A stretch of DNA of 64,000 bases from Tritrichomonas musculus (lineage: Eukaryota; Parabasalia; Tritrichomonadida; Tritrichomonadidae). The stretch spans positions 2,728,001-2,792,000 of the forward strand of contig JAPFFF010000014.1 of NCBI GenBank assembly GCA_039105265.1. The letters run 5' to 3'. The notes under the pieces were generated by a model. It ran no database searches and was not told the origin of the DNA. It worked only from the letters and a program-made list of their open reading frames with translations. Below, in pieces: positions 28,826-39,434 of the stretch. Positions within the stretch are counted from its first letter, which is position 1. Each line of letters begins with the position of its first letter. The position numbers were made by a program, and so were the translations under genes.

Positions 28826-29366
28826 TTGATTTTGGGAATTATTCGTTATAAATTTTTGTATTTCAAAATTTTTTAAAAGAAAAAAAAATACCAAAACAAA
28901 TTTTTGAAAGGAAAAAAAATATGAATCAAATTGTCGAATGATTTAGACCTTGTAAGGGGTACCCGATTTACCCATTTTCAATCGGGTCAAAAATTTTAGG
29001 TATATTTTGACCAGGGGTCGCAAATTACCGCCTACCCAAAGCGGTTTTTGACCCGAAATTTTTAAAATTCATTTATCTCAAAATGTGGAATAAATATTTA
29101 TATAAAAAAAGGTTTATTAAAAAATATACAAGCTTTTTAATCCTTTTTAATAAAAATTTTTATTTCATTAGAATAATGCATCTGATATTTTTCTCAAAAA
29201 TTGTTTTTTGAAATTATTTTCTCTATCATTCTATTTAATTACAATTTTTAATATCAGAAAACCTTTTTTCTTGAAAGTTAATTGATTTTTATTTGTATCG
29301 TATTTTTTTCTGATTTTCATTGTCATTTAATTTATTGTTTAGATAACTTATGAAAAGAGAAATAAT

Positions 29367-29697
29367 GTTTCAACTAAAGTATAGTAAGGCTTTTCTGAAG
29401 AACCTTCAAAAAGTGGAAATCATTCAGAAAAAATAATCAAATAAAAATAATAAAAAAAGAATCTTTTTATGTTACAAAATTTTTACCGATTCTTACCGCC
29501 AGCCGCGGGGTCTCGACTCGGCTTCGCTTCGCTCAGCCTCGCTCGACGCCCGCTAGGCGGTATGTAGCCTCGGTAAAAATTATGTAAAAATATAAAAAGA
29601 TTTGTTTTTTCAATTTTTTTATTTAGATTATTTTTTCTGAATGATTTCCACTTTTTGAAGGTTCTTCAGAAAAGCCTTACTATACTTTAGTTTATCC
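29367..29697. mobile_element. 331-bp foldback/MITE-like element with GC-rich tip
   Basis: AACTAAAGTATAGTAAGGCT and roughly 60 further bases starting at 29372 are matched in reverse complement ending at 29692; the arms stay related for about 100 bp. The centre (29483-29575) is a GC-rich palindromic stretch containing GGCTTCGCTTCGCTCAGCC. GAAATAAT flanks the element on both sides (29359-29366 and 29698-29705), a candidate 8-bp target duplication, though in AT-rich DNA this alone is weak. No coding capacity. Confidence 0.65.
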
Positions 29698-29849
29698 GAA
29701 ATAATACATAAATTTAAGTTATGTAATATTTTTTTATATTAAGCTTTGAAATCTACAAATTTTAAATAATATTAACTATTCATTTACTTGTTTTATATTT
29801 TTTATCTTTTTTTCAACATTTATACTATGCATTTTAGTTTATTTCACTA

Positions 29850-31313
29850 TAGTTGGTGGACATAATTCTGTTTTGGAGACATAATTATGTTTTCACATCA
29901 TTTCTATATATTCAAATTGGACTTTTAAAAAAACAATTGTAGAACAATTAATATCATATTGGATACATTTTATTCCCCGATTTTCATTCACTTTTATCAA
30001 ACTAAATTTGATCATAAATATGATATCGAATTTTTAATTTCTGAATATTTTTTTATTATTTGAAAAAAATTATAATTTACTTTTCATCTATAATTAAAAT
30101 GTATCATTATTATTTATTGAAATAAAATAGATAATTAGAAAAAATGGTTTCATTTTCATTTCACTACTCAAAAAACTCATTTCATATCACATTTCATGCT
30201 TTTACCATAAAAAAAAGGTTGTTTTAATTTGCTCTAACATAGTTATTATTTTAGAATATAATGTATATATTATATTTTAGAAAAGAATTTATTGAAATAA
30301 TAATTATATAAAAAGAAAAAGTGTTTTCAAAATATGACAAAAATCATTCATACAAAATTACTAATTTTGAAAAATGAGTTTATTTTATTTCAAATTAGAT
30401 GCAGTATTAATCATCTATATGATGCATATAATATATTAAATATAATAATATGGTTGAAAAAGAATCAATCTTGGAAAAATTTCATTTTTCTTTTTTTCAT
30501 TCAAAATCATTCATAAATCACTCATACATAATTGATATGATTTCAGAATTACATTATTTGATAATACATACAATGAAATATATTATTAATCCTCTAAAAA
30601 TCATTGTTGCCCATCAAGATTTCAGGTTTTTCTAAGAAATATACAAATTACACTTTTTTATTTTTTTCTATTATAATAGCATTAAAAATAGTAATTAATC
30701 AATAAATATTAGATAAGTATAGAAGAACTATTAAAATAATGAAAATATTTTCTCAATGTCTAAAATTGAAAGTCTTTTTCAGTTATTTCAGAAGTTACTC
30801 TTTTTCATTAAGGTAATAGATCTTGAGTAGAACCGCCAATTTTATTCTTTCAATATCATTATACTATATGCATTATATCAAATATTTAAATAAAAATTTA
30901 AAAGTTTTTATTTTTTATTGGAAAAAAACAAAAAAGTGATATGATTTTTAACTTTATTTTGTGCATCAAAATTTTCTTATATGAAAGTTTTTAGATATCA
31001 ATTATCTGACAAAATTATATCATTACTGATTATGAATTAATGATATTATTATTAAATCCCAAGTTTCAATTATTGAGAATAAAATAAGCATTTTAACTTT
31101 TTTTTACATTAATGGCAAAATTTCATATAAATCACAAATATAATAGCTCATTTAATTAAATAATGATGTACATAAAATACATTAATAAAGTATATAATAT
31201 TATCAAATTATCTTTAAAAAGTATTGAGAAAAATGTGTTTTATTTTTGTGTACCATTCAAAAAGTTGAGCAAACATGATTATGTCCCAAAAACATTATTA
31301 TGTCCACCAACTA
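29850..31313. mobile_element. 1.46-kb Tc1/mariner-like element, no intact transposase
   Basis: The ends are inverted repeats TAGTTGGTGGACATAAT, continuing about 43 bp at roughly 85% identity, each flanked by TA (29848-29849 and 31314-31315), the hallmark target of Tc1/mariner elements. A GACATAAT sub-motif is repeated inside each arm. The length fits a full Tc1/mariner copy, but the interior is AT-rich with stops in all frames and I could not recognise a transposase, so it is either strongly decayed or non-autonomous. Confidence 0.65.
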
Positions 31314-31968
31314 TATTAATTAATGTTACTAATCACTTATATAATTAAAAAATTTTGGCATTTGGTTCTTTTATTTCATGTTTGAATACAATATTAAGAT
31401 ATATTAATAACTATTTCAGATTTTAAAAGATTATCCTGTTTTGACAAACTATTTCTTGATTTTCAAATAAAAAATTCTTTTCTAAATAAAATTTGAAATA
31501 TTTCATATAACAAGTCATATCATAAAATTTTGTTTTCTAAAATCAAAATTCACTTTAAAAAAATACATGAATCAATAAAAAATTAATTATAGAACATGAT
31601 TTTATAAAAAATAATCCAAAAAATACACTAGAAATAAAAGGGTCAAACGCGAACTCTTCATTTTTTTTTTGGGTAGTGACCCAAAAAAAAAATTTGTGGT
31701 CGGGTTAATATTTTGGGGTGACCTTTCGAAGGTTTAGAATGATTGAAGTAAAAAATTGGTAGATTTTAAACTAATAAGCATAATACCTACTCACTTAAGC
31801 TTAATGATCAATAAGCAAAAAGTATATAATGTTTTCAACATCATAAAAAAACAAAAAAATCAATATATTAAAATATTTTTGAAAGTAAACAAGCAGTTAC
31901 CGGAATTATATTAGTTTATTAACAAATAAAACAATTAAAAAAATATAAAAAGTAATTGACAAGAATAT

Positions 31969-33447
31969 TCAAGACTTAATTTGAAATGTAACTCTAGGCT
32001 TTTCATTTTTAGTTTGTTGCTTCTGCTGTTGTTGTTGTTGTTGTTCTTGCTGTTGCTGTTGTTGTTTATTTTCTTCTGCTTTCATTTGATTTTTTCTTCT
32101 TTCTTGATCTCTTTTATCTTGTTCTTCTTCTTTTTCTTTTCGTCTTTGAATTCTTTTCAGCCTTCTTTCTTCCTCTTCTTCTCTTCTTTCTTTTTCCAGT
32201 TTTTTCTTCCTTTCTTCTTCCATTCTTTCTAGTTCTTTTCTTTTATGAAGTTCTGGAGTTTCTCCCCATTTTCGTTCTAATTGAAATGTTCTCAAATCAT
32301 CTGTGAATTTTTTAAGAACTATCAACGGTTTCCCCATAATTTTCTTTTGGAGTTGTTGAAATTCAATTTTTTTGTCGTTTATTTCTATATTTTTTTGAAC
32401 AATTTTCTCAGCAAAATCTTTTTTCATCTTGTTATAATCAAAAAGAATTTCTGGGCGACGAGATCTATATAAAAGAGAGCGAGTTTCCTTGTTGGGATTG
32501 TAATCTTCTTTTGTGCAACGTGTGGATGACGTTGATGACGGAACTGGAAGTAATGGTGGAAGATCCGTTGTCCAATCTTTTTCGCCATCTCTTGGATATT
32601 GAATAACTATTTTAGAGTTGTGTTCGTATGGAACGGCTGTTCGGTGAGTTGACTCGGAAATTAAACTTGATATGCCAGCTGCATTCCAAGATGTACTCCG
32701 CGGACGTTTTCGACGGGGCATTTCAATAAGTGTTGTAAGATCTTCTTCAGGTAGAAGCGATGAAGGGGGTTCAACAAATTTTTGTTTTTCAGGTTGATCT
32801 GTACTATTTATTACATATTCTGGTGATGACCTAAAATAAAAGGATAAACTAATAGACAAAAGAGATTCAAGTGGCTCAACCTGGGTGAATGTTTTAACAA
32901 GATTAGCGCATAATTCCATTCGAAAAGTTTGTAAAGTTGAAGGAGTACCACCATTCAAAATAAGAATGAATAGATGCTGAACGCATTGTGTAAAAAAGTA
33001 TGGAATGCTGTTTGTAAATGAATCGCGAACAGTAGTATTGATTGAGCTATCTGTTTCAAATGGAAACAAAAAACGGCCCCATGCTGATCCAACGACCGCT
33101 CGAAGTTCCCTAATATCACTAGTTTGATTTGGACGATTAATTTGAAGATGCGTCAACCAGAAAATTGGTGTTAAATTGTCGACAAAGAAAGATCGATGCT
33201 TTGAAAGAAGCTCATACGTAAGTAATGTAAAAGAACTGAGTCGAGATCTAACAATAGACGAGGGCTTACGCTTTGCAAAGAATATTTCTCGATCCCCTGG
33301 TTTAAGACAATCTTCAAGTTTTTTAAAAGCTTTATCAACAATCTCATTTATTGGAAATTTAGCATATTTCGTTGTTTCATCGTAAGTGAGTTCATCAAGA
33401 GATGAAACTGTGAAGTAGTCCTTCATAGGAGAATCATCTTCATTCAT
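31969..33447 (-). CDS. FAM227-like (FWWh-type) protein with basic coiled-coil tail
   Basis: 492 residues. The middle (about 105-205) reads LRAVVGSAWGRFLFPFETDS, then NSIPYFFTQCVQHLFILILN and GGTPSTLQTFRMELCANLVK, which follows the pattern of the FAM227 family (vvGxxW, LPyfxxqaiyxxF, fP.s...F). The C-terminal 130 are a Lys/Glu/Arg coiled coil followed by a polyglutamine run broken by one Glu. FAM227 proteins are poorly known and in animals associate with sperm/ciliated tissue. The domain call is by pattern only. The DNA for the Q run (near 32020-32070) is a CTG/TTG repeat that could vary in length. Confidence 0.55.
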   Translation of the reverse strand: MNEDDSPMKDYFTVSSLDELTYDETTKYAKFPINEIVDKAFKKLEDCLKPGDREIFFAKRKPSSIVRSRLSSFTLLTYELLSKHRSFFVDNLTPIFWLTHLQINRPNQTSDIRELRAVVGSAWGRFLFPFETDSSINTTVRDSFTNSIPYFFTQCVQHLFILILNGGTPSTLQTFRMELCANLVKTFTQVEPLESLLSISLSFYFRSSPEYVINSTDQPEKQKFVEPPSSLLPEEDLTTLIEMPRRKRPRSTSWNAAGISSLISESTHRTAVPYEHNSKIVIQYPRDGEKDWTTDLPPLLPVPSSTSSTRCTKEDYNPNKETRSLLYRSRRPEILFDYNKMKKDFAEKIVQKNIEINDKKIEFQQLQKKIMGKPLIVLKKFTDDLRTFQLERKWGETPELHKRKELERMEEERKKKLEKERREEEEERRLKRIQRRKEKEEEQDKRDQERRKNQMKAEENKQQQQQQEQQQQQQQKQQTKNEKPRVTFQIKS

Positions 33448-33656
33448 TAAAACTCGTTATTTTTAAAAAAATTTTAAATTCAATATTTTGTAAAGTTTTC
33501 AAAAAAAATAAATTCAAAAAATTAACATATCTCTTGTGCGCAAAATATAATGAAGGAAACAAATCAAAAATTGTGTATTAATAAATGTTTACTGGAAATT
33601 TATAAGATAAAAGTATTATGTAAATTTATAAAAAAAAAAAAAAAATGCCGCTTAGT

Positions 33657-34856
33657 CTAGTCGGCGGACTGGCGCTTCCAACGAACAACTTGTGTAAAAA
33701 CGTATTCTAAAACATTCTTTCCTGTCTGTTTATCTTCTGGAAGTTTGGGCAAAATACCCAAAATTTTTGCCGATTGAATGACAAATTTTTCCGCATTTTT
33801 CGGTGTTGTTCTCTGTGCAAGTTGTGCAAGTCTGGTCTTTGGAGAAGCAAAAGCATCATCAAGATCAAATAATTCAAGGACTGGACCAGGTGGTTCGCGC
33901 ATCTGTGGTGGATAAACAGCTGGTGTTAATGGTGGTAAGGCAGTATCAAATTGTGGAGTAACTGTTTCAAGAGGTTCATTCTTAAGCCCAAGAGTTTTCG
34001 CTAATTCTTGAGTATCTGAAACAAATCCCATATCCATCTTGAATAATCCACGATCAAAATTATCTGTAAAGTTTGTTCTCATTTTTTCACTTTCTTGGAT
34101 GCAAGAACGTAGTCTTTCACTCATTGATGCAACGTCAGGAGTGTAATAACGCTCTGTTATTTCAGGATGATCAGCATCAATCTGATTTAATTCTTCACGT
34201 TTCGTTAAAATGAGTTCAAGTAAAAATTGAAGTAATTTTTCATTTGATTCTTTCTTAATCCATTCATCGCCAAACATATGAGGTGAGCCAATAACCGTCA
34301 ATGTTCCGCCAGCAGTTCCAACAGTTGCATATGATATAATTGGTCTATTTAAAGGATAAGATGATTGACCTGATGCAAGCATGATAACAGATGGTGAATT
34401 GACGTCTAATGTGTAACCATCTGGATATGCAAATGATGCGTTTTGATCATCTTGTAAAAAGTGAGTTAATGCTCTATTCACAAGTCCATGTTGTACAGAA
34501 ACATGATGCGGGTTAATGTATGTAATGTATGTTGGTGATACAACAGGTTCAACAATTGAAACTCCGTATTTTTTAATGAGAGATTCGAAATTGGGCATTA
34601 GATGTCCTGAAAGGATGATTATAGAACCACCTCTTTGCATAAATGAATCAAGTTCAGATAATTCTTCAACTTTCAGGTCGCGTGTTGGCCCAAAAAACCA
34701 AATAGCTTTGATATCTTTGAGAACATCGGCAGTAATTAGTCCTTTGAAAGGTCGAGGTTCGGTAGTCGGTGAAACAGCACTGATAAAAGCGCTAAGTTTT
34801 TTATCACGATGATAAAGCTCGTGGTGGCCAGCGTCGATTAGAGATACAATACTCAT
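33657..34856 (-). CDS. IFT52: Intraflagellar transport protein IFT52
   Basis: 399 residues from the Met at 34856; an in-frame ATG 51 nt further upstream would add a poorly conserved Phe-rich extension. Family features: the N-terminal GIFT domain (KAIWFFGPTRDLKVEELSEL, MQRGGSIIILSGH), SYPLNRPIISYAT, GSPHMFGDEWIKKESNEKL, then LNQIDADHPEITERYYTPD and the conserved PQFDTALPPLTPAVYPPQ, LELFDLDDAFASPKTRLAQL. IFT52 is a core IFT-B subunit needed to build flagella. Length is close to human IFT52 (437). Confidence 0.93.
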   Translation of the reverse strand: MSIVSLIDAGHHELYHRDKKLSAFISAVSPTTEPRPFKGLITADVLKDIKAIWFFGPTRDLKVEELSELDSFMQRGGSIIILSGHLMPNFESLIKKYGVSIVEPVVSPTYITYINPHHVSVQHGLVNRALTHFLQDDQNASFAYPDGYTLDVNSPSVIMLASGQSSYPLNRPIISYATVGTAGGTLTVIGSPHMFGDEWIKKESNEKLLQFLLELILTKREELNQIDADHPEITERYYTPDVASMSERLRSCIQESEKMRTNFTDNFDRGLFKMDMGFVSDTQELAKTLGLKNEPLETVTPQFDTALPPLTPAVYPPQMREPPGPVLELFDLDDAFASPKTRLAQLAQRTTPKNAEKFVIQSAKILGILPKLPEDKQTGKNVLEYVFTQVVRWKRQSAD

Positions 34857-35446
34857 CGATAATATCCGTTTGAGAGGAAAAAAGAAACGTACGCAGGGTG
34901 TATTCAAATATTCTATGCTTTACAAATGAAATAAAAATAAAAGGTCAATTAAGGTTATTTGAATTAGCCTTTTTAGACGACAAGTTCTTATTAATAAACG
35001 TTATTTGAGCTCTTGAATTTAATAAAATTTTTATCTTTATCTCAACTAAGAAAGTGAAAATTTTCGTTTTAAATGGTAAAGTAAAATGATTTATAGATTT
35101 TTAAGATGTTTTGAACTTCCATTCTGAAAATAAATGATTATTTCATTTTTTATCCATATTATCATTCCATATAAGATATTAACTTTTCATTCTATCAATA
35201 TCATATATGCTACATATACATACATATAATATCAAAATATGTTTTATAGATTTTTTAATAAAAAAAAATATTATGGAATTGGTTTTAATCCCTTGTAAAA
35301 TAAAGAAATAGCAGCACATAAGCATTGTTTAAATGTCAAAATTTAAGAATATATTAAAATTATATATTCTAACAAAATTTTGGAATTAGAATCATGAAAG
35401 TATAAATTTTGCATACGTTTATAAAAATAAAATCATTGATCAAATA
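34857..35446. other. Divergent intergenic region between IFT52 and the coiled-coil gene
   Basis: 590 bp carrying promoters for both directions. An initiator-like TCATTGAT lies just upstream of the plus-strand gene. Otherwise AT-rich with nothing recognisable. Confidence 0.5.
35433..35440 (+). promoter_or_regulatory. Initiator-like TCATTGAT upstream of the coiled-coil gene
   Basis: The A of TCA is 12 nt before the ATG at 35447. Confidence 0.45.
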
Positions 35447-36670
35447 ATGTCTGATAACCAAATTCAAGAAAAAGAAAATCGTTTATTTGATTTAAGATTG
35501 CAAATCGAGCAAACTAAAAGAAATGTCGAAATTCTGCAAAACAATATATCTGATGCAAAGGCCGAAATATCAACAATAGAAAATTCAAATCGAATGTTAC
35601 GAAAAGCTCAGCCTGTTACATTGCCAGAAAGACCAGTTGATAAAGAAGGTCCTATTGTTCTAAATGAAGATCATATTAATCTTTTAAATGATAAAAAAAA
35701 TATGCTTCCGCCACTTTACACTCAAGTTAAAAGCTTAGAAGAAGAGCAAGAACAATATGAACTTCAATTGGAACAAATTCGTACTGAAAATGATGATTAC
35801 CAAACAGAAATTACAGAGCTAGAAGAAGAAATTAGAACTGCTAATGCAGAAGGAAATAAAGCTCAAACTCAATATGTTTATGTTCAAGGTCAACTTCAAG
35901 AAAGAACAAACGAAGTTCATCTTCTTGAGCGTCTTAAAAGAGATGCAGAGCAAGCCTATGCTCAAATGGTTGATAGGGCAAACAATTATGATACACTTGA
36001 AGGAGGAAGACTTGATACAGAAAAAACGATTATCAGCCTTCAAGATCAACTTCGTCAAATTGAATTAGATATTAAAACAACTGAAGAAAGAATTCATATA
36101 GCGAAAAAAGAAGAAAAAGAGAATGAAGATGAAATCAAAAGAGAAAGAGAAGAAATAGATTCAAACGTAAATTGGGCTGCAGAAAAGGAGGATCTTGAAA
36201 ATGAATTACGTGAACTTACAGAAGAAGTGAGAAAGAAAAAAGAAGAATTGAATAAAGCTCACCATAAAAACACAAATTTTCAGGCTGAATTTACAAAATA
36301 TGCGCCATTTGTGAAAAAATGGAAAGGTAAAATTCCTAACGAAGTATATAATGACCCTGGAAACAACTTAACAGTAAAAGAGCTTTGGAAAGAACTAAAA
36401 GAAGCACAAAAAAGCTATGAAGAACAACAGAGACAGAGTGAAAAAGAAATGACTGAGATAATGACAAAGAATGCAAAACTAGAAGAAGAAGTTTCAAGAA
36501 AGAGAAGTTGTTTAGAAAGATCGATTAGCCAATTTCATGCTGATGAGTTTTCATGTAGGAAAAGAATTGATGAAAAGCGTGAGAAAGCTGCTGCTGAAGA
36601 AGATCGTTTGCTCGGTCAAATTGAAGAAGCTAAATTAAAGTTAGCTCAAAAACAACTTCGTAGACAATAA
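35447..36670 (+). CDS. Coiled-coil protein, unknown function
   Basis: 407 residues, almost entirely long coiled coil rich in Glu, Lys, Gln and Asn. A short non-coiled segment at about 60-85 (PVTLPERPVDKEGPIVLNED) and another near 285-310 (KYAPFVKKWKGKIPNEVYND) interrupt the heptads. No cysteine-rich or enzymatic motif and no membrane segment. It is divergently transcribed from IFT52 across a 590-bp gap, which hints at, but does not prove, a flagellar or cytoskeletal role. Confidence 0.75.
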   Translation: MSDNQIQEKENRLFDLRLQIEQTKRNVEILQNNISDAKAEISTIENSNRMLRKAQPVTLPERPVDKEGPIVLNEDHINLLNDKKNMLPPLYTQVKSLEEEQEQYELQLEQIRTENDDYQTEITELEEEIRTANAEGNKAQTQYVYVQGQLQERTNEVHLLERLKRDAEQAYAQMVDRANNYDTLEGGRLDTEKTIISLQDQLRQIELDIKTTEERIHIAKKEEKENEDEIKREREEIDSNVNWAAEKEDLENELRELTEEVRKKKEELNKAHHKNTNFQAEFTKYAPFVKKWKGKIPNEVYNDPGNNLTVKELWKELKEAQKSYEEQQRQSEKEMTEIMTKNAKLEEEVSRKRSCLERSISQFHADEFSCRKRIDEKREKAAAEEDRLLGQIEEAKLKLAQKQLRRQ

Positions 36671-36869
36671 ATATTATTGTATTCTGTTATTTATGTTTTT
36701 TATTTTGTTTTATGATTATGATTGTAAACTAATGCTGGGGATCTTGTTTTCATGATTTTATTTGATCATTTGTTTATTTTACTCTCGGAATTGCCCGTAA
36801 TAATTTTGAAGATATAATAAACGTATTTGAAAACTTTTTAAATGAAGTTTTTATAAAAAAGTTTTCAAT

Positions 36870-36974
36870 AAACTTTGTTTTTTAATTTTTGCGTGTAAAA
36901 AATAAATCATTCAATATTTGAAATAAATTCTTAGAAACCGTAAGTTTACACGCGAAAATTAAAAAACAAAGTTT
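36870..36974. repeat. 105-bp palindromic repeat with 30-bp arms
   Basis: AAACTTTGTTTTTTAATTTT followed by TGCGTGTAAA (36870-36899) is matched in reverse complement at 36945-36974 with a single mismatch. A 45-bp AT-rich loop lies between. It could be a small MITE or the paired end of an older transposon; transposase remnants begin 300 bp downstream. Confidence 0.7.
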
Positions 36975-37289
36975 AATTGATCTCTCTGTTTCTTATTTTC
37001 CATTTATGTGAAGGTCAATATTGACCTTGAATTGCTCATTTGTTTAATAAACATGAACATTCTCTTTATTTTAGCATGATGACTTCTAACGCATTTAATT
37101 TAAAGAATTAAAACCTTTTTCATACACCGCAGATTATAAATTCTATAAGAATCGGAGAATAACAAGCCTAATTGAAAGTCTCTGTATTTTTAACTAATTA
37201 AAAGTAAATCCTATTTGTTTATCAACATTTTAATGTATTATCACCATCAAAAGCGAAATTTACAATTGCAATTTTGTATATTTTTAAAG

Positions 37290-37520
37290 TGAACAAAATG
37301 ATCAAAAACCATCATCAAGAAAACAAACAATAGATTTAGTTTTTGCTGATGAATTCGGGTTTAATTTATCCAACCAACGGCATACAGAAAGGTTCTGAAA
37401 AAAGGTCAGAAGGCAATAAATATTGCACCTCTACTAAACATATATTTATATAATAAATCACAGTATAAAGAATTAATGGCAACATTTCTAAAGAATGACT
37501 CTAAAATTTCCCTTTAATCT
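37290..37520 (+). pseudogene. Remnant of a Tc1/IS630-type transposase
   Basis: Plus-strand translation across two frames reads TIDLVFADEFGFNLSNQRHT, then RKVLKKGQKAINIAP. This matches the first catalytic-Asp block of Tc1/IS630 transposases (FxDExGFNLxxxRxxGR, then KGQxA). The frame changes between the two blocks and stops follow, so the copy is dead. The second and third catalytic blocks were not found downstream. Confidence 0.6.
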
Positions 37521-37609
37521 ATTTAGGAATGACCATTTTTCTATCAGATATATTACTATTGTGATGATTATATATTTATTGAGATGATTGGTGTAACAGA
37601 ATTCTTGCT

Positions 37610-38880
37610 TTAACTAATTGTGTTGAATTCTTCGTCGTTTTGTCTCCATGAATGCATTTTTGAATTGAGAGATATCTCTCAACAAATGATTCTTATTTAA
37701 ATGAGTAAGAATATCTTAATGCCAGTTCTGCAAATAATTCACAGGTTTCATCAAAATAAAATGCATTTGGCTAAAATATAGATGTTTGATCCATTGAAAT
37801 AGTTTTTATATTTAGTCGATTTTCAAGCAATGTATTATTTTGGTATATGAAATAGCGATCATACAGACACAAGTTTGTATAGATTGGTGTTTGTATGATT
37901 TCAAATTTAATTCTTTAAATATGATTCGTCATTTTTACTGTGAGTGATAGAACAAAAAGATTTGATGTTTTTACCAAATGGTATTTTTTCCTTATTTATG
38001 TTCGGCCTACACTTGAGAAACTATAAGATGTTATTTTTTCGTTATTTGCATTGTACATTAATCTTGAACACATTAATAAATCATTAATGTAATCATTTCC
38101 TTCCATTTTTTTTGGTTATTCGAGAAAAAAAATTATTTAATTCAGAGAAAAATCATAAGTTAATGGAACATTATTGTGATAGAAATCTTCTTTCTCAACG
38201 ATGAGGGAAAATGCTTCCAATTATATTAAAACTTATAAATCAATTCTATATCATCGCCAATTTGAATTTGATTTGAATCCTCCCTATAATGATTATTTAA
38301 TAAAAAGTTGTTAATTTTATCAGCTATATATATAGCCATCTAATTTGAGAAATCGTTGGGTAGAAATATTCCTACAATAAATTTGATTTTGTTAGGTTTT
38401 CTATTTTTTTAGACGATTGTAAAAAATGAATTAATTATGATAGAAATTAATGGCGAGGATTTCCTGAATGCTAGAACGCCAAGTTAATCATATGCGCAGG
38501 GCATGGAACACCATAACATATTTTTTAAATGGATCTTCTATTGCCTAATGAAATATCTTACTGCAAGGTTATCTGTAGTTAAAGAACAGATGAAGAATGT
38601 TATCAACTTATAAAAGTTCAAAAACATCATTAAAACATCAATAATAAAATTCAGAATCATACTTTTCATATTCATATGTTTCTTAAAAAATTTTAGAAAC
38701 TGGTTGTTTTAATGAAGAAAGAACAAAATGAAGACAGTATGCTTTTGAGACCGATCCAGCATCACAAGGCAAAGAACAAAATATTTGGTTTTGAAAGTTT
38801 TGAATACCTTTAAAGCCAATTGAAGCGCCAAATCCAAGCTGTAATTAATATTTTAGATTTAAATAAAATTAAATAATGCC
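37610..38880 (-). pseudogene. Remnant of an hAT-like DDE transposase
   Basis: Minus-strand pieces appear in the right order for one transposase: LGFGASIGFKGIQNF and CDAGSVSKAYCLHFVLSSL (about 38720-38850), TDNLAVR (38556-38579), VPCPAHMINLAF (38474-38509), a PTISQIRW-type block near 38350, and ELFAELALR plus FVERYLSIQK (about 37650-37750), like the hAT C-terminal dimerisation region. They lie in different frames with many stops between. The family assignment (Asp-Ala-Gly, Asp-Asn-Leu, CPAHMINL, ERxxSIQK) is by pattern only. Confidence 0.55.
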
Positions 38881-39137
38881 ATGCTGCAAAAAATATTGAT
38901 GTTTTTCTTTTCAATTCGAATCTGATGATCAAATTTCCAAATAAGATTTTTGACTTGCTAAGAATGAGAATTAAATAGTATCATCTTGTTATTAATATTT
39001 ATGTTTACAGATTTAGTTGAATAAATTTTAATGACTAAATAAACACATATTTTTAAATTTTTTGTAAATAATAGAAAATATTGAAAAAAGCCGTTATTTA
39101 AATCTTTAATTATAGAGAATATATTTATTTATAATAA

Positions 39138-39434
39138 ATGGCTGAAGAACCAATTCCAGAATGGCGTAAGCCAATGAACTATCCTCTCGTTATCGAATCA
39201 GACCTGAATGATGATTTACAGACCGAAACACTTGATTTGGTTGTTTCTGTTCTTGAAAGGTGTCAAGGAAATCTTGAACAAAGTGCCAAATCTCTTAAAG
39301 AAGATATGGATAAGAAAACTGGTCCTGGATGGAATGTTGTTGTCGGTGAAAACTTTTCGCATTCAGTAACATATACCAAAAATATGATTTTTGTTTACTT
39401 TGGAGGAAATACGGGCGTATTAATGTGGAAATGA
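39138..39434 (+). CDS. Dynein light chain, LC8/DYNLL type
   Basis: 98 residues, close to the LC8 norm of 89. The order is family-like: NDDLQTETLDLVVSVLERCQ (helix 1), NLEQSAKSLKEDMDKKTGPG (helix 2), then WNVVVGENFSHSVTYTK and MIFVYFGGNTGVLMWK, equivalent to WHCIVGRNFGSYVTHE and FYLGQVAILLFKSG. The 10 extra N-terminal residues include WRKPM. LC8 proteins dimerise and serve dynein and many other complexes; an axonemal outer-arm light chain is also possible. Confidence 0.9.
   Translation: MAEEPIPEWRKPMNYPLVIESDLNDDLQTETLDLVVSVLERCQGNLEQSAKSLKEDMDKKTGPGWNVVVGENFSHSVTYTKNMIFVYFGGNTGVLMWK

Larger units (their letters stand above)
28943..31737. repeat. Possible outer inverted-repeat pair enclosing two smaller elements
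   Basis: TTAGACCTTGTAAGGGGTAC at the left and, in reverse complement, TCTAAACCTTCGAAAGGTCA at the right align imperfectly, and both are followed inward by ACCCG and GGGTCA-type sequence. Between them lie the 29.37-29.70 kb and 29.85-31.31 kb elements and no gene. The identity is modest, so this outer pair is tentative. Confidence 0.3.

Noticed and set aside
28995-29037. CAGGGGTCGCAAA as an hAT terminus
   Set aside because: No matching inverted partner with an 8-bp duplication was found, so kept only as a remark.
30334-30635. Overlapping 60-codon frames inside the Tc1/mariner-like element
   Set aside because: Composition is that of AT-rich noise; no transposase motif seen.
31981-32232. Leu/Phe-rich plus-strand frame opposite the FAM227-like gene
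   Set aside because: Antisense of the polyglutamine and Lys/Glu coiled-coil region; looks like a membrane protein only by composition.
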